The position numbers and the translations under genes were made by a program. Of a stretch of DNA of 64,000 bases, positions 52,053 to 60,662 are shown piece by piece. The DNA comes from UBA12202 sp049595035. Lineage in GTDB: Bacteria; Pseudomonadota; Alphaproteobacteria; Puniceispirillales; UBA1172. The stretch spans positions 1 through 64,000 of the forward strand of contig JBMYKD010000003.1 in NCBI GenBank assembly GCA_049595035.1, written 5' to 3'. Every line of letters starts with the position of its first letter. Position 1 is the stretch's first letter. The notes beneath the pieces were generated by a model that worked only from the letters and a program-made list of their open reading frames with translations, searched no databases and was not told the DNA's origin.

Positions 52053-53465
52053 ATGACAACACCGTATCTGGCGACACGCATTCTAGCTACACTGGGTCCT
52101 GCTAGTCATTCCCGTGATATGATCAAGACACTGGCGCTGGAAGGGGCAAGCGCGTTTCGACTTAATTTTAGTCATGGCACGCAGGATATGCATAAGGACA
52201 CTTATAATCATATTCGCGATGTAGCAAATGAATTAAACCGTCCGATTACCATTCTGGCAGATTTGCAAGGCCCAAAGCTACGGATCAGCAAAATGACCGA
52301 AGGCACGGTGCTTAAAAGTGGTGATGAGTTCATTTTTGATAATCAGGATAAAATCGGTGATCAGAATAGGGTCTATTTGCCGCATCCGGAAATATTTGAT
52401 GCTATTCTGCCCGGCCACCGCATGCTTGTTAATGACGGCAATCTGCAATTTACTGTTACCCGGGTGGAAACGGGAAAGATTATCACCACTATTGATGTTG
52501 GTGGTGCTATCAGTGATCGCAAAGGCGTGAATGTTCCTGATGTTCCCCTGAAAATTAGCCCATTAACAGAAAAAGATCGTGCTGATCTCGAATTTGCGCT
52601 TGAACTTGGCGTTGACTGGGTGGCGTTATCATTTGTTCAGCATGTGACCGATGTTGTTGAGGCGCGTGCACTGATAAAGGATAGAGCTGCCTTGATGGTG
52701 AAAATTGAAAAACCGGCGGCCTTACAGGAACTGGATGATCTGATCCGGGCATGTGATGGGATTATGGTGGCGCGTGGTGATCTGGGGGTAGAATTACCGC
52801 CCGAAACCGTGCCGGGTATACAAAAGGAAATCACCTATGCCTGCCGCCGAATTGGTAAACCTGTGATTGTTGCAACGCAAATGCTGGAATCCATGATCTC
52901 GCATCATACCCCCACACGGGCGGAAGCATCAGATGTGGCTACTGCTGTGGCCAGCGGGGTAGATTGTGTCATGCTATCAGCTGAAACCGCTGCCGGACAA
53001 TATCCGGCAGAAGCAGTGGCCATGATGCGGCGGATTATCGAAACCACTGAAGCCAGAAAAGGTTATGCCAGCTCACTTGCCCTGAAACCCGTTGATGCCC
53101 ATAACACATATCATGCTGTGGCGTCATCAGCCACCCAGTTAGCTAGCGGAATTGGTGCGGTATGTATTGTCGGATTCTCAAGCACTGGAACAACTGGTGT
53201 GCGTCTATCGCGGGAAAGGCCGGATTTACCCATTTATCTGATCACACCAAGTCAGCAATCAAGACAGCGTCTAGGTTTCACATGGGGCATCACCAGCATT
53301 CTGTCTGAACATTTTGACAGTTTTGATGAAGCATTGAACGCTATCAGTGCTATTTTACTGGAAAATACCGACTGCCAGTCTGGTGATACCGTGGTTGTTG
53401 TTGCCGGCACGCCTTTTGGAGTGGCAGGGTCAACAAATACCATCAGAGTATTAACCCTGAAGTAA
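52053..53465 (+). CDS. pyk: Pyruvate kinase
   Basis: Transfers phosphate from phosphoenolpyruvate to ADP, the last step of glycolysis. ATG 52053 (MTTPYLATRILATLGPAS) has AAGGAAGG upstream and gives 470 residues; longer frames are not supported. The active-site signature is ALMVKIEKPAALQELDDLIR. Also present are FRLNFSHGTQ (substrate/cation site), GDLGVELPPETVPGIQKEI and RAEASDVATAVASGVDCVML. Its gene is 9 bases upstream of the GNAT gene. Confidence 0.96.
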   Translation: MTTPYLATRILATLGPASHSRDMIKTLALEGASAFRLNFSHGTQDMHKDTYNHIRDVANELNRPITILADLQGPKLRISKMTEGTVLKSGDEFIFDNQDKIGDQNRVYLPHPEIFDAILPGHRMLVNDGNLQFTVTRVETGKIITTIDVGGAISDRKGVNVPDVPLKISPLTEKDRADLEFALELGVDWVALSFVQHVTDVVEARALIKDRAALMVKIEKPAALQELDDLIRACDGIMVARGDLGVELPPETVPGIQKEITYACRRIGKPVIVATQMLESMISHHTPTRAEASDVATAVASGVDCVMLSAETAAGQYPAEAVAMMRRIIETTEARKGYASSLALKPVDAHNTYHAVASSATQLASGIGAVCIVGFSSTGTTGVRLSRERPDLPIYLITPSQQSRQRLGFTWGITSILSEHFDSFDEALNAISAILLENTDCQSGDTVVVVAGTPFGVAGSTNTIRVLTLK

Positions 53466-53474
53466 GCCTTTCCC

Positions 53475-54230
53475 ATGACAACATTATTTTATCAATATGA
53501 TAAAGATGGAAACCGGATAGGGGTATCGGTATCTGATCAACCGCCACCATTCCCTGACGGCACGCGGATGGATGGATACTGGTGTTATCTGGAAAAACTG
53601 AATGCAGATCATGCCGAAGCGCTGAGTCAAGTTTTATCCGGGCATCATCAGAACTGGGTCTGGTTGCCTTACGGGCCGATTGACGATGTGGCCACTATGC
53701 GTGACTGGATCAATGGTTTCGCTAGAGGCAATGATCCCCTTTTCTATGTTGTGCGGCGAAAGACAGATGATAAGGTGATGGGTGTCCTATCCTATTTACG
53801 GATTGATACGGCAAACCATTCTATTGAAGTCGGCCACATTAATTTTGCCCCTGTCATGCAACAGACACCAGCGGCGACGGAAGCGGTCTTTCTGCTAATG
53901 AAAGCGGCATTCGAAACCGGATATCGCCGGTTTGAATGGAAATGTAATATCCTAAATGATAAATCATGCCGTGCCGCTGAACGGTTTGGGCTGTCATTCG
54001 AAGGCGTGTTCAGGCAGGCGGCTTTACCGAAAGGTCAAAACCGTGATACCGGCTGGTTTGCGGCTATTGATTCTGAATGGCCACAATTAAAAATCAATTA
54101 TGAAAAATGGCTTCATCCTGATAATTTTGATGAAAACGGCCAGCAGAAACAATCCCTATATGATCTGAACAAAGATCAGCTTGTGCGTCGATTTGCTGAT
54201 GCAGGCTACCGGTTCAGTGAACAGAAATGA
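53475..54230 (+). CDS. GNAT-family N-acetyltransferase (RimJ/RimL-like)
   Basis: A 251-residue acetyltransferase. The acceptor/acetyl-CoA region is recognisable: VMGVLSYLRIDTANHSIEVG, then TAVFLLMKAAFETGYRRFEW-like sequence (EAVFLLMKAAFETGYRR) and SCRAAERFGLSFEGVFRQAA. That NxxSxRAAERxGF pattern is typical of RimJ/RimL-type GNATs that acetylate protein N-termini or small amines. It is 9 bases after pyruvate kinase and probably co-transcribed; its substrate is unknown. Confidence 0.85.
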   Translation: MTTLFYQYDKDGNRIGVSVSDQPPPFPDGTRMDGYWCYLEKLNADHAEALSQVLSGHHQNWVWLPYGPIDDVATMRDWINGFARGNDPLFYVVRRKTDDKVMGVLSYLRIDTANHSIEVGHINFAPVMQQTPAATEAVFLLMKAAFETGYRRFEWKCNILNDKSCRAAERFGLSFEGVFRQAALPKGQNRDTGWFAAIDSEWPQLKINYEKWLHPDNFDENGQQKQSLYDLNKDQLVRRFADAGYRFSEQK

Positions 54231-54289
54231 TGACCTGATATGGTTTTCGGGTCATCTTATCAGTAGGTTTATTTAGTTGTTTTATAACA

Positions 54290-54796
54290 TTAATCTGCAA
54301 GTCTTGCAGAAATGATCTGGTCAGGTTCAGCTGGTGGTTCACCCGGATTAATGGCTTCAACCACTTCCATGCCAGATTCAACTTGTCCCCATACAGTATA
54401 TTGTCCTGTCAGGTGTCCGCATCCGTCAAAACAGATAAAAAACTGGCTATCAGCGCTGTTTGGATCCATGGTGCGAGCCATGCCAACGGTGCCGCTTACA
54501 TATTGGTATTCCGAAAACTCGGCATCCAGTTTCTGGCCAGATCCGCCCATGCCCGTACCTGTGGGGTCACCTGTTTGCGCCATGAAACCCGGTATCACGC
54601 GGTGAAAAATGATGCCATCATAATAGCCATCCTTCACGAGTTTCTTGATGCGGTTAACATGATTTGGCGCAAGGGTGCTTAACAGAGAAATGCGAATTTC
54701 CCCTTTGCTTGTATCCAGAATAAGGGTTTCGGCCTGTGCTGATGCTGTCATAATAAAACTTAATACTCCGGCAAGAAATAATTGAGCAAAACGCAT
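54290..54796 (-). CDS. Periplasmic peptidyl-prolyl cis-trans isomerase (cyclophilin)
   Basis: Single-domain cyclophilin of 168 residues with an N-terminal signal peptide (MRFAQLFLAGVLSFIMTASA, cleaved near AQA), so it works in the periplasm. The active-site text is FHRVIPGFMAQTGDPTGTGM, then GTVGMARTMDPNSADSQFFI and QYTVWGQVESGMEVVEAI. These match PpiA/B-type enzymes that speed proline isomerisation in folding. It converges on the GNAT gene, and no operon partner is visible. Confidence 0.94.
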   Translation of the reverse strand: MRFAQLFLAGVLSFIMTASAQAETLILDTSKGEIRISLLSTLAPNHVNRIKKLVKDGYYDGIIFHRVIPGFMAQTGDPTGTGMGGSGQKLDAEFSEYQYVSGTVGMARTMDPNSADSQFFICFDGCGHLTGQYTVWGQVESGMEVVEAINPGEPPAEPDQIISARLAD

Positions 54797-54920
54797 GATG
54801 TGCTGCTTTCACTAAATGGATGATTTATCTGCTGAACTTGAAGGAAACCTCAGCGTTCGTCAAGCGGCCATCATAAAAGTGAAAAAATAATGTGAAACAA
54901 GAATGAAATTTCTTGCGATT

Positions 54921-54938
54921 TTTTCATTTGCATGAAAA
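54921..54938. promoter_or_regulatory. Operator-like dyad before the XRE-cupin gene
   Basis: TTTTCAT-TTGC-ATGAAAA is a perfect 7-base inverted repeat around 4 bases, ending 22 bases before the ATG of the XRE-cupin regulator. XRE-cupin proteins commonly repress their own operon, so this could be its site. It could control the regulator and the betaine genes downstream. Confidence 0.45.
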
Positions 54939-54960
54939 TATCAAAAGATTATTCAGATTT

Positions 54961-55605
54961 ATGGATATGCAAACGATGCTTGATAAGACCTCCTCATCCT
55001 ACCAAAATGCCCCGACGGGGATCAGGAATGATGTAAGCCATCCCATGACTCTACGTTCAACAGGACAGATTGGTCATGATATCCGCGCCCTCCGCCAAAG
55101 CCGGGACTGGACGTTGATTGATCTTGCCAATGAACTGGATCGATCTGTCGGCTGGTTGAGTCAGGTCGAGCGTGGGACGTCAGAGCCGGCCTTATCAGAT
55201 CTTCGCAAAGTGGCCATGCTTTTTAATCTGCCGTTGAGTTTTTTCTTTTCCAGTTCACCTGAAAATGAAGAAAGTGATCATGTGGTGCGGGCACAGTCAC
55301 GGCGTATCATGCATGATGATGCCACGGGTTTGCGGGAAGAATTGCTGTCACCTGATCTGGGTGGAAGGTTTGAAATGGTTCGGTCAGTATTTGCTGCTGG
55401 TACCATGATTGCCGAACCGGTTACACGACCAACCGAAGAGGCAGGCTATATCGTGTCAGGGCAATTGATCTTGACCATAGATGATCAGGTTTATGAATTG
55501 AATGCAGGAGATAGTTTTCGCTTTGCAGGTGAAGCGATGCAATGGAAAAACGAAGGCGACGTGGAGGCGGTGGTGATCTGGGTGATTGCGCCTCCCATCT
55601 ATTAA
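54961..55605 (+). CDS. XRE-family regulator with cupin domain
   Basis: Transcription factor of the XRE-cupin type, 214 residues from ATG 54961; the longer frame begins with TTG. The helix-turn-helix is at about residues 32-88 (ALRQSRDWTLIDLANELDRS, then WLSQVERGTSEPALSDLRKV). A cupin domain at about 130-210 (EEAGYIVSGQLILTIDDQVY, NAGDSFRFAGEAMQWKNEG) would sense a small molecule, possibly betaine, dimethylglycine or sarcosine. It is 45 bases before the flavoprotein gene and reads in the same direction. Confidence 0.9.
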   Translation: MDMQTMLDKTSSSYQNAPTGIRNDVSHPMTLRSTGQIGHDIRALRQSRDWTLIDLANELDRSVGWLSQVERGTSEPALSDLRKVAMLFNLPLSFFFSSSPENEESDHVVRAQSRRIMHDDATGLREELLSPDLGGRFEMVRSVFAAGTMIAEPVTRPTEEAGYIVSGQLILTIDDQVYELNAGDSFRFAGEAMQWKNEGDVEAVVIWVIAPPIY

Positions 55606-55650
55606 CCATTAACAGATTATATTTCAGGACAAATCACGGAGAGAAATAGC

Positions 55651-58143
55651 ATGGCAGACACAACACAACAGCAAGATGGACAGAAAGCAACAGGACAGTT
55701 GCCGACTTCAGCGCGTGTCGTTGTTATTGGCGGGGGGTCAGTGGGTTGTTCGGTTCTCTATCATCTGGCCAAGATGGGATGGACAGATTGCTTGTTGCTG
55801 GAAAAGAACGAATTAACGTCGGGGTCAACATGGCACGCGGCAGGGAATTGCCCGAATTTTGTTGGTTCCTGGACAATGATGAAAATGCAGTCCTATTCAA
55901 CCGAGTTATACAGGCAGCTTGGTGAAGAGGTGGATTATCCGATGAACTATCATGTGACCGGTGCAATCAGGCTGGCACATAGTAAAGAAAGAATGGATGA
56001 ATTCCGCCATGTGCAGGCCATGGGTCGCCAGATGGGCGTTGATTTCGAAATGATGTCCAACGCTGATATGAAAAACGTGTATCCATTTCTGGAAACTCAT
56101 GATCTGGAAGGTGGGCAATGGGACCCGCTAGATGGTGATATTGATCCGGCACAGCTGACGCAGGCGCTAGCCAAAGGCGCGCGTGATCTAGGTGCACAGA
56201 TTATCCGCTTTTGTCCGGTGACCGGTGTCAGCCGGAAAGATGATGAATGGGTGATTGAAACCCCGATTGGTTCGGTAAGGGCAGAATATGTTGTTAATGC
56301 CGCCGGATATCGGGCGGATGAGGTTGGGAAAATGTTTGGCCGTGATGTGCCTTGCGTGTCGCTGGCACATCAATATCTGGTAACGGAAAGCATTTCTGAA
56401 TTAACCGACCGTCAGGAAAAACTGCCGTTGCTGCGTGATCCTGATAGCTCCTATTATTTGCGTCAGGAAAAAGATGGACTATTGCTTGGCCCATATGAAA
56501 AAAACTGCCGCGCCCACTGGGTAGATAACGATGACCCGCGTCCGGCTGATTTTTCATTCCAGCTATGGAATGATGATCTGGAACGACTGGAATGGTATAT
56601 TGATGATGCCTGCAAGCGTGTCCCCATTCTGGGAACAGCCGGTATCACCCGTGTTGTTAATGGCCCTATCCCCTATGCACCGGATGGACTTCCGTTGATA
56701 GGCCCTATGCCGGGGGTGCCGAATGCGTTTGAATGTTGTGTGTTCACATTTGGCATTGTTCAGGCCGGAGGAGCCGGAAAGCTGATGGCGGAAATCATCA
56801 TAGAAGGAGAGCCGGAAACAGATTCATGGGCGGTCGACCCAAGACGTTTTACTGATCATGTTGATCGGGCGTATAGCATCGCAAAAGCTATTGAAACCTA
56901 TTCTCATGAATATGCAACCCATTATCCGCAAATCCAGTGGCCAGCCGGACGCCCTGCTAAAATGTCACCTCTCTATGATAAGCTGAAAGCGATGGGGGCA
57001 GAATTCGGTGCTTATGGTGGCTGGGAAAGAGCAGACTGGTTCCCGCGAGAAAGTGATCTGAGAGAGCCAGCCATGAGCTTTAATCGTCAGCACTGGCATG
57101 ATACGGTTGGCGCGGAATGCCGACATGTGGCGGAACATGCTGGTCTGATTGATTTAACAGGTTTCACCCGTTTCGAGGTTAAAGGCAACGGTGCCAGAGC
57201 ATGGCTTGATACCATGGTAACAGGAAGACTGCCCAAAGCTGGGCGGATCGGACTTGTTTATTTTGCCACGCCAAAGGGCAAGATTCTCACAGAAATGACT
57301 GCCACATGCTTTGATGATGACCATTTCTGGTTAATCACCGGTGCTGGTGCCTTCTGGCATGATCGTGACTGGCTTAATGCCCATTGTCCGGATAATGGTT
57401 CGGTAACAATTACTGATCTGACCCGTGAGATGGGAAGTTTGCTAATCACTGGCTCCGCATCACCAGCCATTATGGAAGCCGTTACAGGTGAAAGCATGGC
57501 ACAGGATCAGTTTAAATGGTTGACACATCGTGCAGGCAAGGTTGCCGGTGTCGATCTGCATCTGATCCGGGTGTCATTCGCGGGTGAGGCAGGATGGGAG
57601 TTGCATGTTCCCATGGCACAGATGGAAGCGGTCTATGATGCCTTAATGGCAGAAGGATCAGCTCATAATCTGAAACCATTCGGGATGCTGGCACTTGATT
57701 CCATGCGACTGGAAAAAGGCTATCGGTCGTGGAAATCTGATCTGACATCTGATTATACCATGCTGGAAAGTGGATTGGAGCGATGGGTGAAAACCGATAA
57801 GGAAGATTTTATCGGTCGTAGTGCGTTAATGGCTGAACAACAGCGTGGAGCTAGCCGTCGTTTTGTGGCCATGGTGCTGGATGATCCGGATGGAACGGAA
57901 CCATTTGGTGAAGCTGTATATCTATCATCTATCCGGTCGGACGAAAAAGATATTGGGCTGATTGTATCAGCTGGCTATGGGCATCGGGTTGGTAAATCCA
58001 TTGCTTATGGCATTGTTGACGAAGAGGCATTTGCCAATGGAAATCCTTCCCTTCAAGTCGAGGTATTAGGACGGATGCGTCATGCCCATATTATTGATGA
58101 TGGCGTGCTTTATGATGCCGATAATGCCCGTGTTAAAGCATAA
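55651..58143 (+). CDS. Dimethylglycine/sarcosine dehydrogenase-like flavoprotein 1
   Basis: Folate-linked demethylating dehydrogenase, 830 residues. Residues about 20-400 are the DAO-type FAD domain (VVVIGGGSVGCSVLYHLAKM, SGSTWHAAGNCPNF with the covalent FAD His). A FAO_M linker follows (about 400-455), and residues about 470-815 are GcvT-type folate domains (VSFAGEAGWELHVPMAQMEA, LALDSMRLEKGYRSWKSDLT). The expected reaction removes a methyl group from dimethylglycine or sarcosine as formaldehyde or 5,10-methylene-tetrahydrofolate. It is 14 bases before a paralogue. Confidence 0.87.
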   Translation: MADTTQQQDGQKATGQLPTSARVVVIGGGSVGCSVLYHLAKMGWTDCLLLEKNELTSGSTWHAAGNCPNFVGSWTMMKMQSYSTELYRQLGEEVDYPMNYHVTGAIRLAHSKERMDEFRHVQAMGRQMGVDFEMMSNADMKNVYPFLETHDLEGGQWDPLDGDIDPAQLTQALAKGARDLGAQIIRFCPVTGVSRKDDEWVIETPIGSVRAEYVVNAAGYRADEVGKMFGRDVPCVSLAHQYLVTESISELTDRQEKLPLLRDPDSSYYLRQEKDGLLLGPYEKNCRAHWVDNDDPRPADFSFQLWNDDLERLEWYIDDACKRVPILGTAGITRVVNGPIPYAPDGLPLIGPMPGVPNAFECCVFTFGIVQAGGAGKLMAEIIIEGEPETDSWAVDPRRFTDHVDRAYSIAKAIETYSHEYATHYPQIQWPAGRPAKMSPLYDKLKAMGAEFGAYGGWERADWFPRESDLREPAMSFNRQHWHDTVGAECRHVAEHAGLIDLTGFTRFEVKGNGARAWLDTMVTGRLPKAGRIGLVYFATPKGKILTEMTATCFDDDHFWLITGAGAFWHDRDWLNAHCPDNGSVTITDLTREMGSLLITGSASPAIMEAVTGESMAQDQFKWLTHRAGKVAGVDLHLIRVSFAGEAGWELHVPMAQMEAVYDALMAEGSAHNLKPFGMLALDSMRLEKGYRSWKSDLTSDYTMLESGLERWVKTDKEDFIGRSALMAEQQRGASRRFVAMVLDDPDGTEPFGEAVYLSSIRSDEKDIGLIVSAGYGHRVGKSIAYGIVDEEAFANGNPSLQVEVLGRMRHAHIIDDGVLYDADNARVKA

Positions 58144-58157
58144 GGGGGAATAGAGAT

Positions 58158-60635
58158 ATGGCTATTACGCTACCATCACATGCAAAAGCCGTCATTATTG
58201 GTGGCGGTGTTATTGGCACGTCTGTCGCCTACCATCTGACCAAACTGGGATGGAAAGATGTGGTTCTTCTTGAACGCAAACAGCTCACCAGTGGCACGAC
58301 ATGGCATGCCGCGGGACTGATTGCCCAGCTAAGGGCAACCCAGAATATGACGCGGTTGGCAAAATATTCGCAAGAGCTTTACTTTCATCTGGAAGAAGAA
58401 ACCGGTGTTTCCACAGGGTTCAAGCGGAACGGGTCTATCACGGTGGCACTAACCAATGAACGGATGGAAGAATTGCGGCGGTCGGCGGCGATGGCGCGTG
58501 CCTTTGGTGTTGAAATCGATGAAATCAGCACGGCTGAGATTTTAAACCTCTACCCCGGATTAAATGTCGAAGATGCGGTCGGCGGTGTTCATCTGGCAAA
58601 AGACGGACAGGGTGATCCTGTTAATATTACCCAAGCACTGGCTAAAGGGGCGCGTAATGGCGGCGCAAAAATCTTTGAAGGTGTTAAAGTCGTCGATATT
58701 ATTACCCAGAACGGGGTAGCGGCGGGGGTTGAAACCAGTCACGGCACCATTAATGCTGAATATGTTGTGAATTGTGGGGGTATGTGGGCGCGTGAGATTG
58801 GTGCGATGGCAGGCGTTTCTGTCCCTTTACATGCTTGTGAGCATTTTTACATTGTCACAGAAGGTATTGCCGGGTTGCAATCGAATTTGCCTGTCTTGCG
58901 GGTTCCGGATGAATGCGCCTATTACAAAGAAGATGCTGGCAAGATCATGCTTGGCGCATTTGAGCCAAACTCAAAGCCGTGGGGTATGGATGGTATACCG
59001 GAAGATTTTGAGTTTGATTCATTGCCTGAAGATATTGACCATTTTGAACCCATTCTGGAAAAGGCGATCAACCGTCTGCCTATTCTTGCTGAAGCGGGTA
59101 TCCAGACATTTTTCAATGGCCCTGAAAGCTTCACTTCCGATAATCGCTATCTGATGGGAGAAGCGCCGGAAGTCAAAAATTTCTTTGTCGCGGCCGGGTT
59201 TAATTCGGTCGGCATTCAATCCGCTGGTGGGGCTGGTATGGCTCTTGCGGAATGGATGGATAAAGGCAACGCCCCAATGGATTTGTGGGATGTTGATATT
59301 CGCCGGATGATGCCGTTTCAGGTCAACCGATCCTATTTACGGGAACGGGTGAGTGAAACACTAGGGCTGCTTTATGCGGATCATTTTCCCTATCGGCAGG
59401 TAGAAACAAGTCGGTCTGTCAAGCGTTCGCCAATTCATCACAGACTGGAAGAAAAAGGGGCCTGTTTTGGTGAGGTGGCTGGCTGGGAACGGGCCAACTG
59501 GTTCCTGCCGGAAAGTGCGGCGGCCAAGGGAATGAAGCCAGCATATGAATATTCATGGAAGCGTCAGAACTGGTTTGATTATAACGCCGCAGAACATAAA
59601 GCTATCCGCAATCATGTCGGTCTATTCGATATGTCTAGTTTTGGCAAAATCATGATAATGGGCAAAGATGCCGAAGCGGTATTACAGAAAATTGCCTGCA
59701 ATAATGTGGCTGTTGAACCTGGCAAAATTGTCTATACGCAATTTCTGAACAGTGATGGCGGCATTGAAGCAGATGTCACTATCACACGGCTTGATCAGGA
59801 TCGCTTTATTATTGTTACACCAGCGGCAACCATTCAACGTGATCTGAACTGGATTAAACGGCATACTCCTGATGATGCGCATTGCTCGGCACTGGATGTG
59901 ACGGCAATGGAATCTGTTCTGGTTGTAATGGGGCCGGAAGCCAGAGATTTTCTTCAGCCGCTTATCCCGCAATCACTAGCCAATGATGATTTTCCCTTTG
60001 GTACCATGCAGAATGTGGAAATAGGTCATGGTATGGCGCGCGCCCATAGAGTGTCCTATGTCGGTGAACTGGGCTGGGAACTTTATGTATCCAGTGATAT
60101 GGCGGTGCATGTTTATGATGAATTAATGAAACGTGGTCAGGATCATCCGCTGGCGTTATGTGGATTACATACGCTGGATTCTTGCCGTATTGAAAAAGCC
60201 TTTCGTCATTTTGGCCATGATATATCCAGTGAAGATCATATTTTGGATGCAGGGCTAGGCTTTGCCGCCCGTGTTAATAAACAATCTGGCCGCTTTGGTG
60301 ATTTTATCGGCCGTGATGCGGTTGTCCGCCGCAAAGAAGACGGGGTAAAGGCACGCATGATGCAATTCCGCCTCAATGATGCTGACCCTCTGCTCTATCA
60401 CAATGAACCCATTATCCGCGATGGTGAAATTGTCAGCTATCTGACTAGTGGAAATTATGGGCATCATCTGGGTGGGGCAATTGGTATGGGCTATGTGCCT
60501 TGCCGTGATGATAACGATGATGCGGCCGCTATGCTGGCATCAGATTATGTCATCAATGTTGCTGGTGCAGATATCACGGCACAAGCAAGCTTAAAGCCTA
60601 TGTATGATCCTGATGCTTCCCGCATGAAAGCCTAG
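58158..60635 (+). CDS. Dimethylglycine/sarcosine dehydrogenase-like flavoprotein 2
   Basis: Paralogue of the preceding gene (825 residues), with the same order: FAD domain (AVIIGGGVIGTSVAYHLTKL, SGTTWHAAGLIAQLR), FAO_M linker, GcvT domains (HRVSYVGELGWELYVSSDMA, LHTLDSCRIEKAFRHFGHDI). The region after the FAD His differs from paralogue 1 (AGLIAQLR against AGNCPNFV), as expected for enzymes with different substrates. One may act on dimethylglycine and the other on sarcosine. AGGGGGAATAGAGA precedes the ATG, 14 bases after the first gene. Confidence 0.88.
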   Translation: MAITLPSHAKAVIIGGGVIGTSVAYHLTKLGWKDVVLLERKQLTSGTTWHAAGLIAQLRATQNMTRLAKYSQELYFHLEEETGVSTGFKRNGSITVALTNERMEELRRSAAMARAFGVEIDEISTAEILNLYPGLNVEDAVGGVHLAKDGQGDPVNITQALAKGARNGGAKIFEGVKVVDIITQNGVAAGVETSHGTINAEYVVNCGGMWAREIGAMAGVSVPLHACEHFYIVTEGIAGLQSNLPVLRVPDECAYYKEDAGKIMLGAFEPNSKPWGMDGIPEDFEFDSLPEDIDHFEPILEKAINRLPILAEAGIQTFFNGPESFTSDNRYLMGEAPEVKNFFVAAGFNSVGIQSAGGAGMALAEWMDKGNAPMDLWDVDIRRMMPFQVNRSYLRERVSETLGLLYADHFPYRQVETSRSVKRSPIHHRLEEKGACFGEVAGWERANWFLPESAAAKGMKPAYEYSWKRQNWFDYNAAEHKAIRNHVGLFDMSSFGKIMIMGKDAEAVLQKIACNNVAVEPGKIVYTQFLNSDGGIEADVTITRLDQDRFIIVTPAATIQRDLNWIKRHTPDDAHCSALDVTAMESVLVVMGPEARDFLQPLIPQSLANDDFPFGTMQNVEIGHGMARAHRVSYVGELGWELYVSSDMAVHVYDELMKRGQDHPLALCGLHTLDSCRIEKAFRHFGHDISSEDHILDAGLGFAARVNKQSGRFGDFIGRDAVVRRKEDGVKARMMQFRLNDADPLLYHNEPIIRDGEIVSYLTSGNYGHHLGGAIGMGYVPCRDDNDDAAAMLASDYVINVAGADITAQASLKPMYDPDASRMKA

Positions 60636-60662
60636 TAATTTTTTTAAGAGTAGGGAAATACC

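Noticed and set aside
54231..54289. Intrinsic terminator between the GNAT and cyclophilin genes
   Set aside because: GATGACC and GGTCATC can pair, but no T-run follows the stem in either direction.
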